From contig CAJTUY010000013.1 in the NCBI GenBank assembly GCA_910579415.1, forward strand, positions 11,415 through 47,577: a stretch of 36,163 nucleotides of DNA, read 5' to 3'. Source of the stretch: an uncultured Clostridia bacterium (GTDB taxonomy: Bacteria > Bacillota > Clostridia > UBA1381). A model generated the notes under the pieces. The model worked only from the letters and a program-made list of their open reading frames with translations. It did no database searches and was not told the DNA's origin. The stretch's first letter is position 1. Every line of letters begins with the position of its first letter. This document shows, in pieces, positions 25,953 through 34,446 of this stretch. The position numbers were made by a program, and so were the translations under genes.

Positions 25953-28900
25953 TTATTCGGTTTTTTCTTTTATTTCAGGTTTGTATGTCAATGGCGTCAT
26001 TTTTTCCAATGTGTCCCAAGCAAATACTTTCAGAGTATAATCAGCAGGATTATTGTCAAATACGAGCATTTCCGACTGCTCTACATCTGTTTTAATATCG
26101 CTTACCGTTACTGACTTTATTTCCCTCAGAATATCTCCGTCATACAAAGCGCCTATGAGCTGTACGCTTTCAAAATCCTCCGCAGTAACCACGCTTACAG
26201 GTACATTCACACCGTCAAAATCCCCAATCTTCACTTTAGGGATAACCTTCCATTTAGCATAATATGTTTTATTGCCTGTTTCAGTCTTTGAAATAGCCGT
26301 CACCGCCGTTCCAGTAAACTGCTCATCCGCATACCAGCCACTGAATATATATCCTTCCTTCACAGGTACAGGAAGAGTTATTTCAGTACCGTAAGTGTAA
26401 GATGTAACATCGTTTTCAACTGTGCCGCCGTTCAATACAAGTGTTACACTGTATGTTTTCGGTTCTGCATCATACTGCGCGCGGTAAATTACATTGTCTA
26501 TTGCCGCTGTAATATTGGGTGACCAACCCTTAAATGTATATGTATACTTTTCGTCCTGTACTTTCGACGGATTTTCACCTTTGAATGACGGCATTTCACC
26601 TACATTTAGATTTTCTGTCTGCAATATATTGTCACCATCCGCAAACTGTACAGTAAACTGCGGCCTTATATTCTCTCCAAACTGCGAAACCGTTATATTC
26701 TCTATACCGCAAGGATATTCCCAACTATCAGTTGCGCCACCGCGTTGAAAACCAAAGCTTACAGAATCAATAGCAGCAGTTTCCGCCAGTTGATAGTTAT
26801 TGTACGCAGAAATCTCCTTACCGTCAAAAATAAGTGATTTAATCGTTTTGGTTTCAGTATCAATTGTTAATTTAACATTTTTTGTGTAGCTCTCTCCGTT
26901 CTTTCCTGTAAAAATACTGCTGCTTGTATCCGTTATAGTTTTTCCGTCTTCTGCAATACTATTTCCGTATGACCAGCTTTCCCCTGCATCAGTGCTTACA
27001 TATACATTATATCCATATGTCCATCCAAGTCTGAAATCAGAACCAAACTGAATATATTCAATATTTGAAGCGCGGCTTGTTGAATTTCCGAAATGCCAGT
27101 CAACATCATATGTAAGAGTACCGCTGTCTAATATACCGTCAAATGTTTTTGACGCGCTATATCCTGCACTCGGTTTTGTTGTATTATACCACAAACGACC
27201 ATTTTCAAGCTTTAAGGTATCACCGCCATTCCATTCATCAACATCTGACTGCGACCAGTTTTCTCCTGCTTTTGCTCCACGCTTATACAACGTATTTGAC
27301 GCACCCAACACAGGAATATCCAAACCATATGACACTTCCTCTATTTTCGGCTGAGCGTAGACAGTACCCCCCTGTGTAATAGCTGTTTCGCATTTCAAGG
27401 TTTTAAATTTAGCACCGTTTAACGGAAAGGTGGTTCTATACTCGCCACAATTATATGTCACTCCGTCTTTTACGCCTGTTCCCTGCCAGTTACCGTCACT
27501 TCCTAAAAGATTGACGGTGCAGGTATCATTGTCATAGTCAAATTCAGCTGTTACAATCCAACGTTTAGCGCTTCCTGCAACATCACCTCTTCCATCCACA
27601 ACAGTCGTCCAGTCTGATGCTCCTTCACCCGAAGGTACGAGGACTGCGGGTTCTTCATTAAAAAGTTTACTTGTCAGCTCTCCCGCCGCAGTCTGCCACT
27701 GCTGCTCGGCAGTTAATATATTATTACCGCTTTCATCAAGGAAGCTTAACGCCGTGTTATACTCGTGTCCTGTCCAATTCCAGTTTGCCCCATCTATTTT
27801 CAAACCGCCTGTTGTAAAATGGAATTTCAATATGCGTTTTCCGCTTTCGGGAACATCAAAATCCTTATGAAATTCCGCGCCTGCATTAGCGTCTGCCTGC
27901 ACAAGCACACCGCCTGTCGCAGAACCTGTAAACTGCGTTTTTTCGTCTGTTACGGAGGACGTGACAAATTCATTATTACCCGTCATTTCGTCCCAACCTC
28001 GCGGAACTACATTTACCGCATAACCATCTCTGTAACCGCCGTCAACAGTAGTTGCATATATCGTTGCCACTCCCGTAGAGACACCATAAACTACACCTTC
28101 TTCCGAAACAGTAGCTATACTTTCATTCGATGAACTCCACACAACCGACTTTTCTGATGCATTAGCCGGTTGAATTTCAGTATTTACCGGTGCTGCTGTA
28201 TCTCCGACAATCAAATTAACCAGCTTATCCTCAATTGTTATGCCTTCAACAGGATTAGACCATACTTCCACCTCACAAGAATCAGTAAATCCTCCATCCT
28301 GAGTAGTTGCTGTAATTATAGCCGTTCCCGGTGCAATACCTGTTACATTTCCTTTTATAACTTTTGCCACACTTTCGTCCGAAGATGTCCAAATAATATT
28401 CTTTCTCGTTGCGTCAGCAGGCATTATTTCCGCCTCAATTACCTCAGTTTTACTTCTTTCAATTCTAAGTTTATGCTGTTTTAGCGTCATACCGCTGACG
28501 TTCACCCAATCGTCTGACGGATATTTAACCTTTGTGTACTTTACGGCAGGCGCAAGATAATTAAGCTCAGCGCCGCTTTCATCTGTCGCAAGCGCGATTG
28601 AACCTACATAATAGCTTGTATGAGGAGGCTGATTATATCCTACATTCTGCCATGCTATTGCCAAACGGTACTGGCTGTCGTGCATAAGTGTTGTAAGACG
28701 ATAATCCGTTGGAATTGTTGATGTGAAAATCCTTAATGCAGGTGTTTCATTCTGTCCTTTGCCTGTTGCCATTATAATTTCTTCTCGCCAGTCGCCCCAC
28801 AAATCTGCCGAGAGACAAACATTTCTCTTAGTATAGTTGTTTGTTGTTCCGCCGGTAAGTGTATAGTTACTGTTTTTACCGTCATCACCGTAAAATCTGT

Positions 28901-30704
28901 TAGTATATCCGTTTGCCGCGTCATACTTCTGAATTATATTAGAGTCAAGCAGTTCGCGTCCCAAATCACCGTCCCAATATACAAGGGAGTTATCAAATGA
29001 ACCGTTTCCCGCTGCTGCCGGCTTAGCTTTTAAATCATTACCTGAAAAATCGTGCGCATTACTAAATCCGCTCGACCAGCCAATTGCCATAACATTCTTA
29101 TTACCCTTGTCATATTCCGACTTAGCATACGCATCATCAATATTATCCATTACGCCGCGTCCGTTATCTCCTGAGGTTACAAGCTTTCCATCGTTCCAAA
29201 AAGATTTACCTGTGCTTGCAACACGCAAATTCTCCGCTTGCTTTTTATGGCCCTCGCCATCCTCTTTAACTGAGAATACCTCCTGCAAACCATCGTTATT
29301 AAAGTCGTTCATGTGCATAGCATCACCATGACCGTAGGGTGTATATCCAAGAACCGTTGTACCATCGTCATCAAGCGCAGCAGAGCCGTAGACAATCTCG
29401 TCCTTACCATCATCATCTATATCACCAACAGACAAATTATGGTTACCAGTTCTGTACAATGTCGAACCTCTTGTATTGCCGTTATGCTCCCACTGCATAG
29501 TAAGACTAACTCCGTCCCATGTATAGGAACGCAGCATTGCTCTGTCATAGTAACCACGACACATAACCGCGCTCGGATGAACGCCGTCCACATACGCGAC
29601 AGCCGCAAGATAACGCGACGACCTGTTCATTTTTGCATCACCGTACCAGTGACCGTCGTAATAATCTTCGGTAATTATACCTTGTTCATTCGGCGGACCT
29701 ATGGGAATTGCGTCTGTCGTACACAGCGCCGCTCCTGTTTCGCCGTCAAATATTGTATAATATTCGGGACCTATATTCTTGCCCTTTCTCAAAAATGTCT
29801 TTGAGTTGTCGGCATTTCTTATTTCCTCAGTATCCCCTACTTTAGTAACAAATTCTCCGTTGCCGTCAGTTGCGCCAAGACCTGTTATTGATACGATTTC
29901 AGATTTTCCGTCACCGTCAAAATCGTATACCAAAAATGGGTTTTCATGCGCTCCCGAGCGAACGTGAGGACCCAAATCAATTCTCCATTTGTATAAATGA
30001 CCATTCTCATTTTTTGAAGCATCATTATTTTTGGGGTCTATCTCGTAACCGTCTATATACGTTCTGCCCGTAGTTCCGCCGCCTGCTGCATCCTTTGAGT
30101 TTGTCGGGTCCCATTTAAGGACGATTTCATAATCTCCGTCACCGTCCAAATCACCGACAGACGCATCGTTTGCACCGCCTTCGTTTGTGCTTGTACTGTA
30201 ATAATTACCACCGCCGTTTGGAGCAGGTCTTTCAATCGGAATGTCAACATAGGCATATGAATTATAAAGCGTACCACCGTTATTCAGATGATTTGTCATT
30301 GTATCCACTACCTGTGTCGGCTGCAATATTGCCTCTTCCTTAGAAGTACCTGCGGGTACAACTATATATTTGTCCGTTTTTCTGCCGTTTTTATCGGTAT
30401 AGCACGTAGCATCGTGTACGCCTGTTGTGTATATTTTATTCATGCTCTTAACGGTTGTTCCTCTGTAAATATCAAATGCCTGATTTTCCAGACTTTCTTT
30501 ACCCAAAAGGCGCCAACTAAGATATACACCCTTATTTGTACCGAGATAACTCGCAATCAGACCGCGATTCAGTTCCTCCATAGGACGCGCAGCTTGTTGA
30601 TATTGCGGTACTTTTGCCGCTGCCGAAGCAGTCGCGGCAAAACCCGTACAAATTGTTGCGCACAATGCTGTACAGGTAATAATACTTATAAATCTTTTGT
30701 TCAT
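25953..30704 (-). CDS. Secreted rhamnogalacturonan lyase (PL11) with Ig-like and repeat modules
   Basis: Cuts the rhamnogalacturonan I backbone of pectin by beta-elimination. The protein has 1583 residues from the ATG at 30704, chosen by its purine-rich RBS and the signal peptide that follows (1-29, ending ATASAAA). The PL11 catalytic domain (about 38-725) resembles YesW/YesX: MEELNRGLIA, VYLSWRLLG, and four calcium-type loops DLDGDGDYEI, DFDGDGKSEI, DIDDDGKDEI and DFNNDGLQEV. Then come two BIG2 Ig-like domains (736-815, 819-899), two beta-rich modules without clear family (about 900-1350), InlB-type repeats (FKGWSPNI, FSGWYADE; about 1355-1490), and an end module with WDTLEKMTPL also seen in the SGNH protein. 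No dockerin, S-layer or sortase signal is visible, so surface attachment is unknown. Confidence 0.92.
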   Translation of the reverse strand: MNKRFISIITCTALCATICTGFAATASAAAKVPQYQQAARPMEELNRGLIASYLGTNKGVYLSWRLLGKESLENQAFDIYRGTTVKSMNKIYTTGVHDATCYTDKNGRKTDKYIVVPAGTSKEEAILQPTQVVDTMTNHLNNGGTLYNSYAYVDIPIERPAPNGGGNYYSTSTNEGGANDASVGDLDGDGDYEIVLKWDPTNSKDAAGGGTTGRTYIDGYEIDPKNNDASKNENGHLYKWRIDLGPHVRSGAHENPFLVYDFDGDGKSEIVSITGLGATDGNGEFVTKVGDTEEIRNADNSKTFLRKGKNIGPEYYTIFDGETGAALCTTDAIPIGPPNEQGIITEDYYDGHWYGDAKMNRSSRYLAAVAYVDGVHPSAVMCRGYYDRAMLRSYTWDGVSLTMQWEHNGNTRGSTLYRTGNHNLSVGDIDDDGKDEIVYGSAALDDDGTTVLGYTPYGHGDAMHMNDFNNDGLQEVFSVKEDGEGHKKQAENLRVASTGKSFWNDGKLVTSGDNGRGVMDNIDDAYAKSEYDKGNKNVMAIGWSSGFSNAHDFSGNDLKAKPAAAGNGSFDNSLVYWDGDLGRELLDSNIIQKYDAANGYTNRFYGDDGKNSNYTLTGGTTNNYTKRNVCLSADLWGDWREEIIMATGKGQNETPALRIFTSTIPTDYRLTTLMHDSQYRLAIAWQNVGYNQPPHTSYYVGSIALATDESGAELNYLAPAVKYTKVKYPSDDWVNVSGMTLKQHKLRIERSKTEVIEAEIMPADATRKNIIWTSSDESVAKVIKGNVTGIAPGTAIITATTQDGGFTDSCEVEVWSNPVEGITIEDKLVNLIVGDTAAPVNTEIQPANASEKSVVWSSSNESIATVSEEGVVYGVSTGVATIYATTVDGGYRDGYAVNVVPRGWDEMTGNNEFVTSSVTDEKTQFTGSATGGVLVQADANAGAEFHKDFDVPESGKRILKFHFTTGGLKIDGANWNWTGHEYNTALSFLDESGNNILTAEQQWQTAAGELTSKLFNEEPAVLVPSGEGASDWTTVVDGRGDVAGSAKRWIVTAEFDYDNDTCTVNLLGSDGNWQGTGVKDGVTYNCGEYRTTFPLNGAKFKTLKCETAITQGGTVYAQPKIEEVSYGLDIPVLGASNTLYKRGAKAGENWSQSDVDEWNGGDTLKLENGRLWYNTTKPSAGYSASKTFDGILDSGTLTYDVDWHFGNSTSRASNIEYIQFGSDFRLGWTYGYNVYVSTDAGESWSYGNSIAEDGKTITDTSSSIFTGKNGESYTKNVKLTIDTETKTIKSLIFDGKEISAYNNYQLAETAAIDSVSFGFQRGGATDSWEYPCGIENITVSQFGENIRPQFTVQFADGDNILQTENLNVGEMPSFKGENPSKVQDEKYTYTFKGWSPNITAAIDNVIYRAQYDAEPKTYSVTLVLNGGTVENDVTSYTYGTEITLPVPVKEGYIFSGWYADEQFTGTAVTAISKTETGNKTYYAKWKVIPKVKIGDFDGVNVPVSVVTAEDFESVQLIGALYDGDILREIKSVTVSDIKTDVEQSEMLVFDNNPADYTLKVFAWDTLEKMTPLTYKPEIKEKTE

Positions 30705-30762
30705 TTCTCTCCCTCTCTCTCCATGTTTCCGCAAAAAGATACAGATACACTATTATATATCT

Positions 30763-30791
30763 ATTTTATAATAATTCTGTACTTTTCTCAA
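30763..30791 (-). promoter_or_regulatory. Sigma-A promoter of the PL11 lyase gene
   Basis: On the minus strand: TTGAGA (30786-30791), 17-base spacer, TAAAAT (30763-30768). The -35 lies in TTTTTGTATTGA, the same 12 bases as at the secreted SGNH gene. A second TATAAT-like stretch lies a little downstream. Confidence 0.6.
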
Positions 30792-30854
30792 TACAAAAAT
30801 CCGCCCTGCAAAAGGCAAAAATACACAAACTTTAACCACATAAATTGTGCAAAA

Positions 30855-31019
30855 TTACTGTTGCTGTAATGTAGTTTCATCATTCATTACATTAACAGCT
30901 TCACTGCCGACCGGTTCAGGAAGTTCGTTTGAACCCGTACCCATTAAATATACTATCGCAAGCGGCAGCAGAAGCGTTGCAAATATAACTATTATTATAA
31001 CTGATATTACTTTTTTCAC
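30855..31019 (-). CDS. Small single-span membrane protein, 54 residues
   Basis: Not recognised. The frame starts at GTG 31019 with GGGGTG 6 bases upstream (a second in-frame GTG lies at 31028) and ends at TAA 30855. The product begins with basic VKKV, has one strong membrane helix (about 4-26, ISVIIIVIFATLLLPLAIVY) and a polar, acidic C-terminal tail with ELPEPVGSEAVN and a final QQQ. RBS, a clean hydrophobic block and an uninterrupted frame support a real gene, but no homologue is known to me. It lies between the PL11 gene and the recombinase, all on one strand. A membrane regulator peptide or a holin-like peptide cannot be told apart from other small proteins. Confidence 0.5.
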   Translation of the reverse strand: MKKVISVIIIVIFATLLLPLAIVYLMGTGSNELPEPVGSEAVNVMNDETTLQQQ

Positions 31020-31109
31020 GTTATTCACCCCGATTATTTTATTCCTGTATCCGCAAAAAAAGAACCTTCCCGATGGGAGACACTGTTAAGACAGTAATTA
31101 ACATTTTTT

Positions 31110-31144
31110 TGAATAACAGCATAGTTAGACTATGCTGTTATTCA
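31110..31144. repeat. Perfect 15-bp palindromic hairpin across the recombinase stop codon
   Basis: TGAATAACAGCATAG and CTATGCTGTTATTCA pair perfectly with loop TTAGA. The recombinase stop lies in the loop. A TTTTT run follows on the plus strand and a run of seven A on the minus strand's 3' side, so as a terminator it would act on plus-strand transcripts, not on the recombinase mRNA. Confidence 0.7.
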
Positions 31145-32768
31145 TTTTTGTTTGTAATAATGACATTGGCAGCAAACCAACAAAATCATAATAAATATCA
31201 ATGCATTGTGTCCGTCTGCCATTGATTTTCTCTGGCACATAGACCTCAACGCGCTTTACCAAATCATTTAGAATGTCCGGCGTTAATTCCTGTAAATCAA
31301 AATATTTATGTACTTTTGCGATAAAACGCTCAACATTGTTGCTTTCCTGTTCCTGATTTTCGATTTCATAAGATAAGGTCTTGACCTTTTCTTTCAATTC
31401 TAATTGTTCCTGCTCATATTGGTCAGCAAGCATTTTGAAACGGCTTTCGCTTAACACTCCGTTTGTTTTATCCTCATAAATTGAAGTAAATAATCGGTCT
31501 AACTCTTTAATACGGTTTTCGGCTTTTGTTATTGCTCTTTTCTTTGCGGATAACTCTTTCTTGATAATAACTTTATGCTGTAAACCCATAATTTCTCTGA
31601 ATGTATCTTCATACAACGAAATAAAATCAATTACCATTTTCAAATGCTCTAATACACCTTTTTCAAGAATAACAGCGCGGATATAGTGAGTGTCACAAAC
31701 GTCTTTACAGTTTTTTCTTGAAGTTGAGCAGACAAAGTAATCTTGTCTTTTTTCAAAGTTATTACTTGTACAGTAATATAATTTCTCGCCACAATCGGCG
31801 CAATAAGCAATTCCCGAAAACATATTTGTTTTGCCCGTTTTAGTCGGTCTGCGCCTGTTCTTTCTTAACTCCTGCACTCTTTTCCAAGTGTCAACATCAA
31901 TAATCGGTTCGTGAGTGTTTTCAAAAATTAATTGCTGTTCTTTTGGATTATTAATTTTCTTTTTTGACTTGTAGGATTGCTTATGTGTTTTGAAATTCAC
32001 TGTATCGCCTATGTATTCTTGCTTTTCTAAAATGTCTGATACAGTATCAGCAGACCACTTATACGGATTATCAATTTGTTTTGAAATATTGATTATACCT
32101 GTCTGCTGCCAATGAGCATATGGCATTAGGATTTTTTCGGCTTGAAGCTGTTTTGAAATTTGTGCGGGACCATAACCATCTAAGCAAAGATGAAAAATCT
32201 TCTTAACAATTTCTGCCGCTTCCTCGTCAATAATCCATTGATTAAGATTATCGGGACTTTTCATATATCCATACGGCGGAATGGTTGTTAAGTGTTTACC
32301 TGACTCGCCTTTTGCTTTCATAACCGCTTTAATCTTCTTGCTCGTATCGCGTGCGTAAAATTCATTCATCAGGTTCAGGAACGGAGTAAAATCGCTGTCC
32401 ATTTGATTTGCGCTGTCTATGTTATTATTGATAGCGATAAACCTAATGTTCTTTTCAACAAATAGAACTTCAGTATAGAAACCGACCTTTAAATAATCGC
32501 GTCCGAGCCTTGACATATCTTTTACAATAAGCGTCCCAACTTGATTATCCTCAATCAATCCTAACAATTCCGTCCAAGACGGACGCTGAAAATTTGTTCC
32601 TGAGAAACCGTCGTCAACAAAAAACTTTATGTTTGAAAAATTATTATCCATTGCATACTTCTCTAAAATATTTTTTTGATTTACAATACTGTTGCTGTCG
32701 CCCTGCAACTCGTCATCTCGGCTAAGACGGCAGTATAAAGCTGTTATTTTTTCAGACTGTTTATTCAT
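31125..32768 (-). CDS. Large serine recombinase (TnpX/TndX type)
   Basis: Site-specific recombinase for excision and integration of transposons or integrative elements. The 547-residue protein has the N-terminal resolvase domain (about 8-155) with Ser16 in YCRLSRDDE and the arginine-rich KDMSRLGRDYL, a recombinase domain (about 165-290, PPYGYMKSP to the EYIGDTV region), a zinc ribbon (CADCGEKLYYC and a later Cys pair, about 325-365), a coiled coil (about 400-480), and a short tail. This is the layout of Tn4451 TnpX, Tn5397 TndX and related enzymes. RBS GAGAGGGA precedes the ATG. It is transcribed away from the rest of the island toward the presumed left end, and nothing suggests damage. Confidence 0.93.
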   Translation of the reverse strand: MNKQSEKITALYCRLSRDDELQGDSNSIVNQKNILEKYAMDNNFSNIKFFVDDGFSGTNFQRPSWTELLGLIEDNQVGTLIVKDMSRLGRDYLKVGFYTEVLFVEKNIRFIAINNNIDSANQMDSDFTPFLNLMNEFYARDTSKKIKAVMKAKGESGKHLTTIPPYGYMKSPDNLNQWIIDEEAAEIVKKIFHLCLDGYGPAQISKQLQAEKILMPYAHWQQTGIINISKQIDNPYKWSADTVSDILEKQEYIGDTVNFKTHKQSYKSKKKINNPKEQQLIFENTHEPIIDVDTWKRVQELRKNRRRPTKTGKTNMFSGIAYCADCGEKLYYCTSNNFEKRQDYFVCSTSRKNCKDVCDTHYIRAVILEKGVLEHLKMVIDFISLYEDTFREIMGLQHKVIIKKELSAKKRAITKAENRIKELDRLFTSIYEDKTNGVLSESRFKMLADQYEQEQLELKEKVKTLSYEIENQEQESNNVERFIAKVHKYFDLQELTPDILNDLVKRVEVYVPEKINGRRTQCIDIYYDFVGLLPMSLLQTKMNNSIV

Positions 32769-32827
32769 AATTCAATCCCTCTCTTTCTTTGAAACAGTCT
32801 GTCAAAACAGGATTGTATAAATTCATT

Positions 32828-33043
32828 TTACCGCTTATCATCTGTTTTGTCAGCCCCTTTTGTAAAATTTCCGTCATTGCTCATTATCTTTAATATTTTT
32901 GTCGGTAATGTGTGCGAACCGTCATAAATACCTGAAAATATATAATCACAGGTATTCGTTTCATAAGTTAATTCAATTTCAGGTATAAACTCACCAAATG
33001 AGGTTTTAACTCTTATGGGTTCAGAATGTTTTTTCCTTTGCAT
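32828..33043 (-). CDS. Small TnpW-like protein upstream of the recombinase
   Basis: A 71-residue protein with AAAGGAC well placed before the ATG. A basic N-terminus (MQRKKHSEPIRVK) is followed by a short beta-rich part and TLPTKILKIM. The pattern, a Tyr-x-Phe strand then a basic Leu/Ile helix, recalls the TnpW-family small proteins placed beside serine recombinases in Tn4451-like and integrative elements. The match is faint, so the position just before the recombinase (59 bases) is the main support. Function in that family is unknown to me; a role in recombinase control is speculation. A TATAAT-like -10 at 33080-33085 (minus strand) without a clear -35 could be the promoter for both genes. 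Confidence 0.45.
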   Translation of the reverse strand: MQRKKHSEPIRVKTSFGEFIPEIELTYETNTCDYIFSGIYDGSHTLPTKILKIMSNDGNFTKGADKTDDKR

Positions 33044-33179
33044 ACGCTTGTCCTTTCTATAAAAAGTATTTTAAAGTACATTATATGATTTGACTTTTTG
33101 ATATATGCCTGATTTTCATTAAATGCCTTAAAACGCCGATAAAAAGTTTTCGGTTAAAAAACCTCTCATTTTCGGTATT

Positions 33180-33337
33180 TTCGCTACCAGCAAGCAAAGC
33201 CAATGTAGCCACACTTTCACTTTCTTGCAGGGGCAATTTTATCAAAATTCGCTACCAGCAAGCAAAGCGAGTGTGTACCCATTCGCGAAAAATCAAATTG
33301 CCATACTTGCTTAAACTTCGTTACCAGCAAGCACATC
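33180..33337 (+). repeat. Three iteron-like direct repeats on a 68-69 bp period
   Basis: A 21-bp unit beginning TTCGCTACCAGCAAGCA is found at 33180-33200 and 33248-33268 (identical) and at 33317-33337 (18 of 21 matching). Start-to-start distances are 68 and 69 bases. An imperfect inverted repeat (33232-33252 with 33285-33302) flanks the middle copy. These sit in the 33044-33514 non-coding stretch, which otherwise holds no gene I can support. They could be recombinase accessory sites, a transfer or replication origin, or a dispersed repeat family. Confidence 0.75.
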
Positions 33338-33356
33338 AAACGGGTACCCCGTTTGA
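33336..33356. repeat. Palindrome next to the third repeat
   Basis: TCAAACGGG and CCCGTTTGA form a perfect 9-bp stem around TAC. It overlaps the end of the third iteron-like unit and is followed by an AT-rich tract, like a protein-binding site or the start of a terminator. Confidence 0.6.
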
Positions 33357-33372
33357 AAATTTGATTTTTTAT

Positions 33373-33399
33373 TTTGGGGAAATTCCCAAACCCTTTTTT
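33373..33399 (+). terminator. Possible terminator before the DUF6809 gene
   Basis: TTTGGG and CCCAAA with a 6-base loop, then CCC and a run of six T. A weak stem; it would stop plus-strand transcription from the repeat block. Confidence 0.35.
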
Positions 33400-33514
33400 G
33401 TATTTATGCGCATTATACAGGCTGAGTAAAATATTTTCGTACGCTTTCCCGGCTGGGCGCGCAAAACTTCTTTTGATATAATTATATTATAAAAATATTG
33501 AAAGGAGTTTTTTA

Positions 33515-33817
33515 ATGACAGGTTTTATAGAAGAGTTGTATTATGGTAACATCAATCCAAATGTCAAAAAGCATATTAAGTCAGCAGATTATGATAAAGC
33601 TATGAAAACATTTTGTAAAAATGAAAACAGGCTTATGAAAAAGTTATCAGGCAGAAACTTAGACTTATTTAATGCTCTTGTCAATGCAAGTGATGAAATT
33701 ACAGCCATAAGTGATGTTGAACATTTTAAACTTGGTTTCAGGCTTGGAGTACAGATGATATGCGACAGTTTGGTATTTAATGAAAGCAAAATTTTCAGAG
33801 ATGTAACAGATGAATAG
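33515..33817 (+). CDS. DUF6809-like small protein
   Basis: A 100-residue soluble, mainly helical protein. FIEELYYGNINP at the N-terminus, a central DLFNALVNASDEI, and the late FKLGFRLGVQMICD match a small Firmicutes family I recall as DUF6809, common on plasmids, phages and integrative elements and of unknown function. AAAGGAG lies 8 bases before the ATG. Its stop codon overlaps the RBS of the exported-protein gene that follows, so the two are co-transcribed and probably coupled in translation. No catalytic motif is seen. Confidence 0.7.
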   Translation: MTGFIEELYYGNINPNVKKHIKSADYDKAMKTFCKNENRLMKKLSGRNLDLFNALVNASDEITAISDVEHFKLGFRLGVQMICDSLVFNESKIFRDVTDE

Positions 33818-33829
33818 GAGGCTATGAAA

Positions 33830-34396
33830 ATGAAAAAACAAATTATTACACTATCACTAATTGCCGCATTATCAGCGACATCAACAACAGCTTATGCCGC
33901 ATCAATTCCAAGAGAAAGCACACCATTAAACGCAACGGAGGCACAAATCCAAATCACCGAAAATATTATAAGTGATATTCTTGACAAGGTACAGACGGAC
34001 AAGCTCGGTTACACCTTAGCCGCAGGATATGCGAATACGAAAATCCGTAATGCAGTAATAGCAAATCAGACAGACGGCAACGGTTACGGTGTTTTGTCAC
34101 CAATCGCACAAAACGCAATCCGAGTTATGCGTGATATGCAACTCCGCCCCGAAGCGTATGCAAAAGCGGAGGAAAAATTAAAGATATTGCTTGCCGACAT
34201 CATCACTAAAGTTGAAAACGGAATGAATATGGACACCGCCATAAAATCAGCTTATGAGAAAATTTATCAATCTGTCAATCCAACATTCAACTATGACGAG
34301 CAATTTTCACTTGATACCTTTTACCGCGATATTCCCGCTGTCGGAATGGAAATGTTTACGGTTGCAAGAAAACTGTTATTAGAGGCCATACAATAA
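33830..34396 (+). CDS. Exported protein of unknown function
   Basis: A 188-residue protein with a clear signal peptide (MKKQIITLSL, hydrophobic core, cleavage after the AYA box near residue 23). No lipobox cysteine and, in the mature part, no cysteine at all. The mature protein is predicted mostly helical: segments around TENIISDILDKV, NAIRVMRDMQL, KAEEKLKILLADII and FTVARKLLLEAI look amphipathic. The start is taken at the ATG at 33830, because GGAGG is 8 bases from it and only 2 bases from the ATG at 33824. No membrane anchor or wall-binding motif is seen. It is second in a two-gene unit with the DUF6809-like gene and is followed by a terminator. Family not recognised. Confidence 0.75.
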   Translation: MKKQIITLSLIAALSATSTTAYAASIPRESTPLNATEAQIQITENIISDILDKVQTDKLGYTLAAGYANTKIRNAVIANQTDGNGYGVLSPIAQNAIRVMRDMQLRPEAYAKAEEKLKILLADIITKVENGMNMDTAIKSAYEKIYQSVNPTFNYDEQFSLDTFYRDIPAVGMEMFTVARKLLLEAIQ

Positions 34397-34412
34397 ATAA
34401 GTAATGCTAAAA

Positions 34413-34440
34413 TGAGGACTTGAAATATTCCAAGTCCTCA
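34413..34440. terminator. Bidirectional terminator between exported-protein and AlwI-type genes
   Basis: TGAGGACTTG and CAAGTCCTCA form a perfect 10-bp stem with an 8-base loop. A short T-rich tail is present on each side (TTAATATTAT on plus, TTTTAG on minus). Confidence 0.8.
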
Positions 34441-34446
34441 TTAATA

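Noticed and set aside
29313..29804. 163-residue plus-strand open frame
   Set aside because: Antisense to the PL11 catalytic domain; no start signal and no plausible protein features.
33180..33337. CRISPR array with three repeats
   Set aside because: The repeats are only 21 bp, the third is degenerate, the 47-48 base gaps share sequence features with each other, and no cas gene is near.
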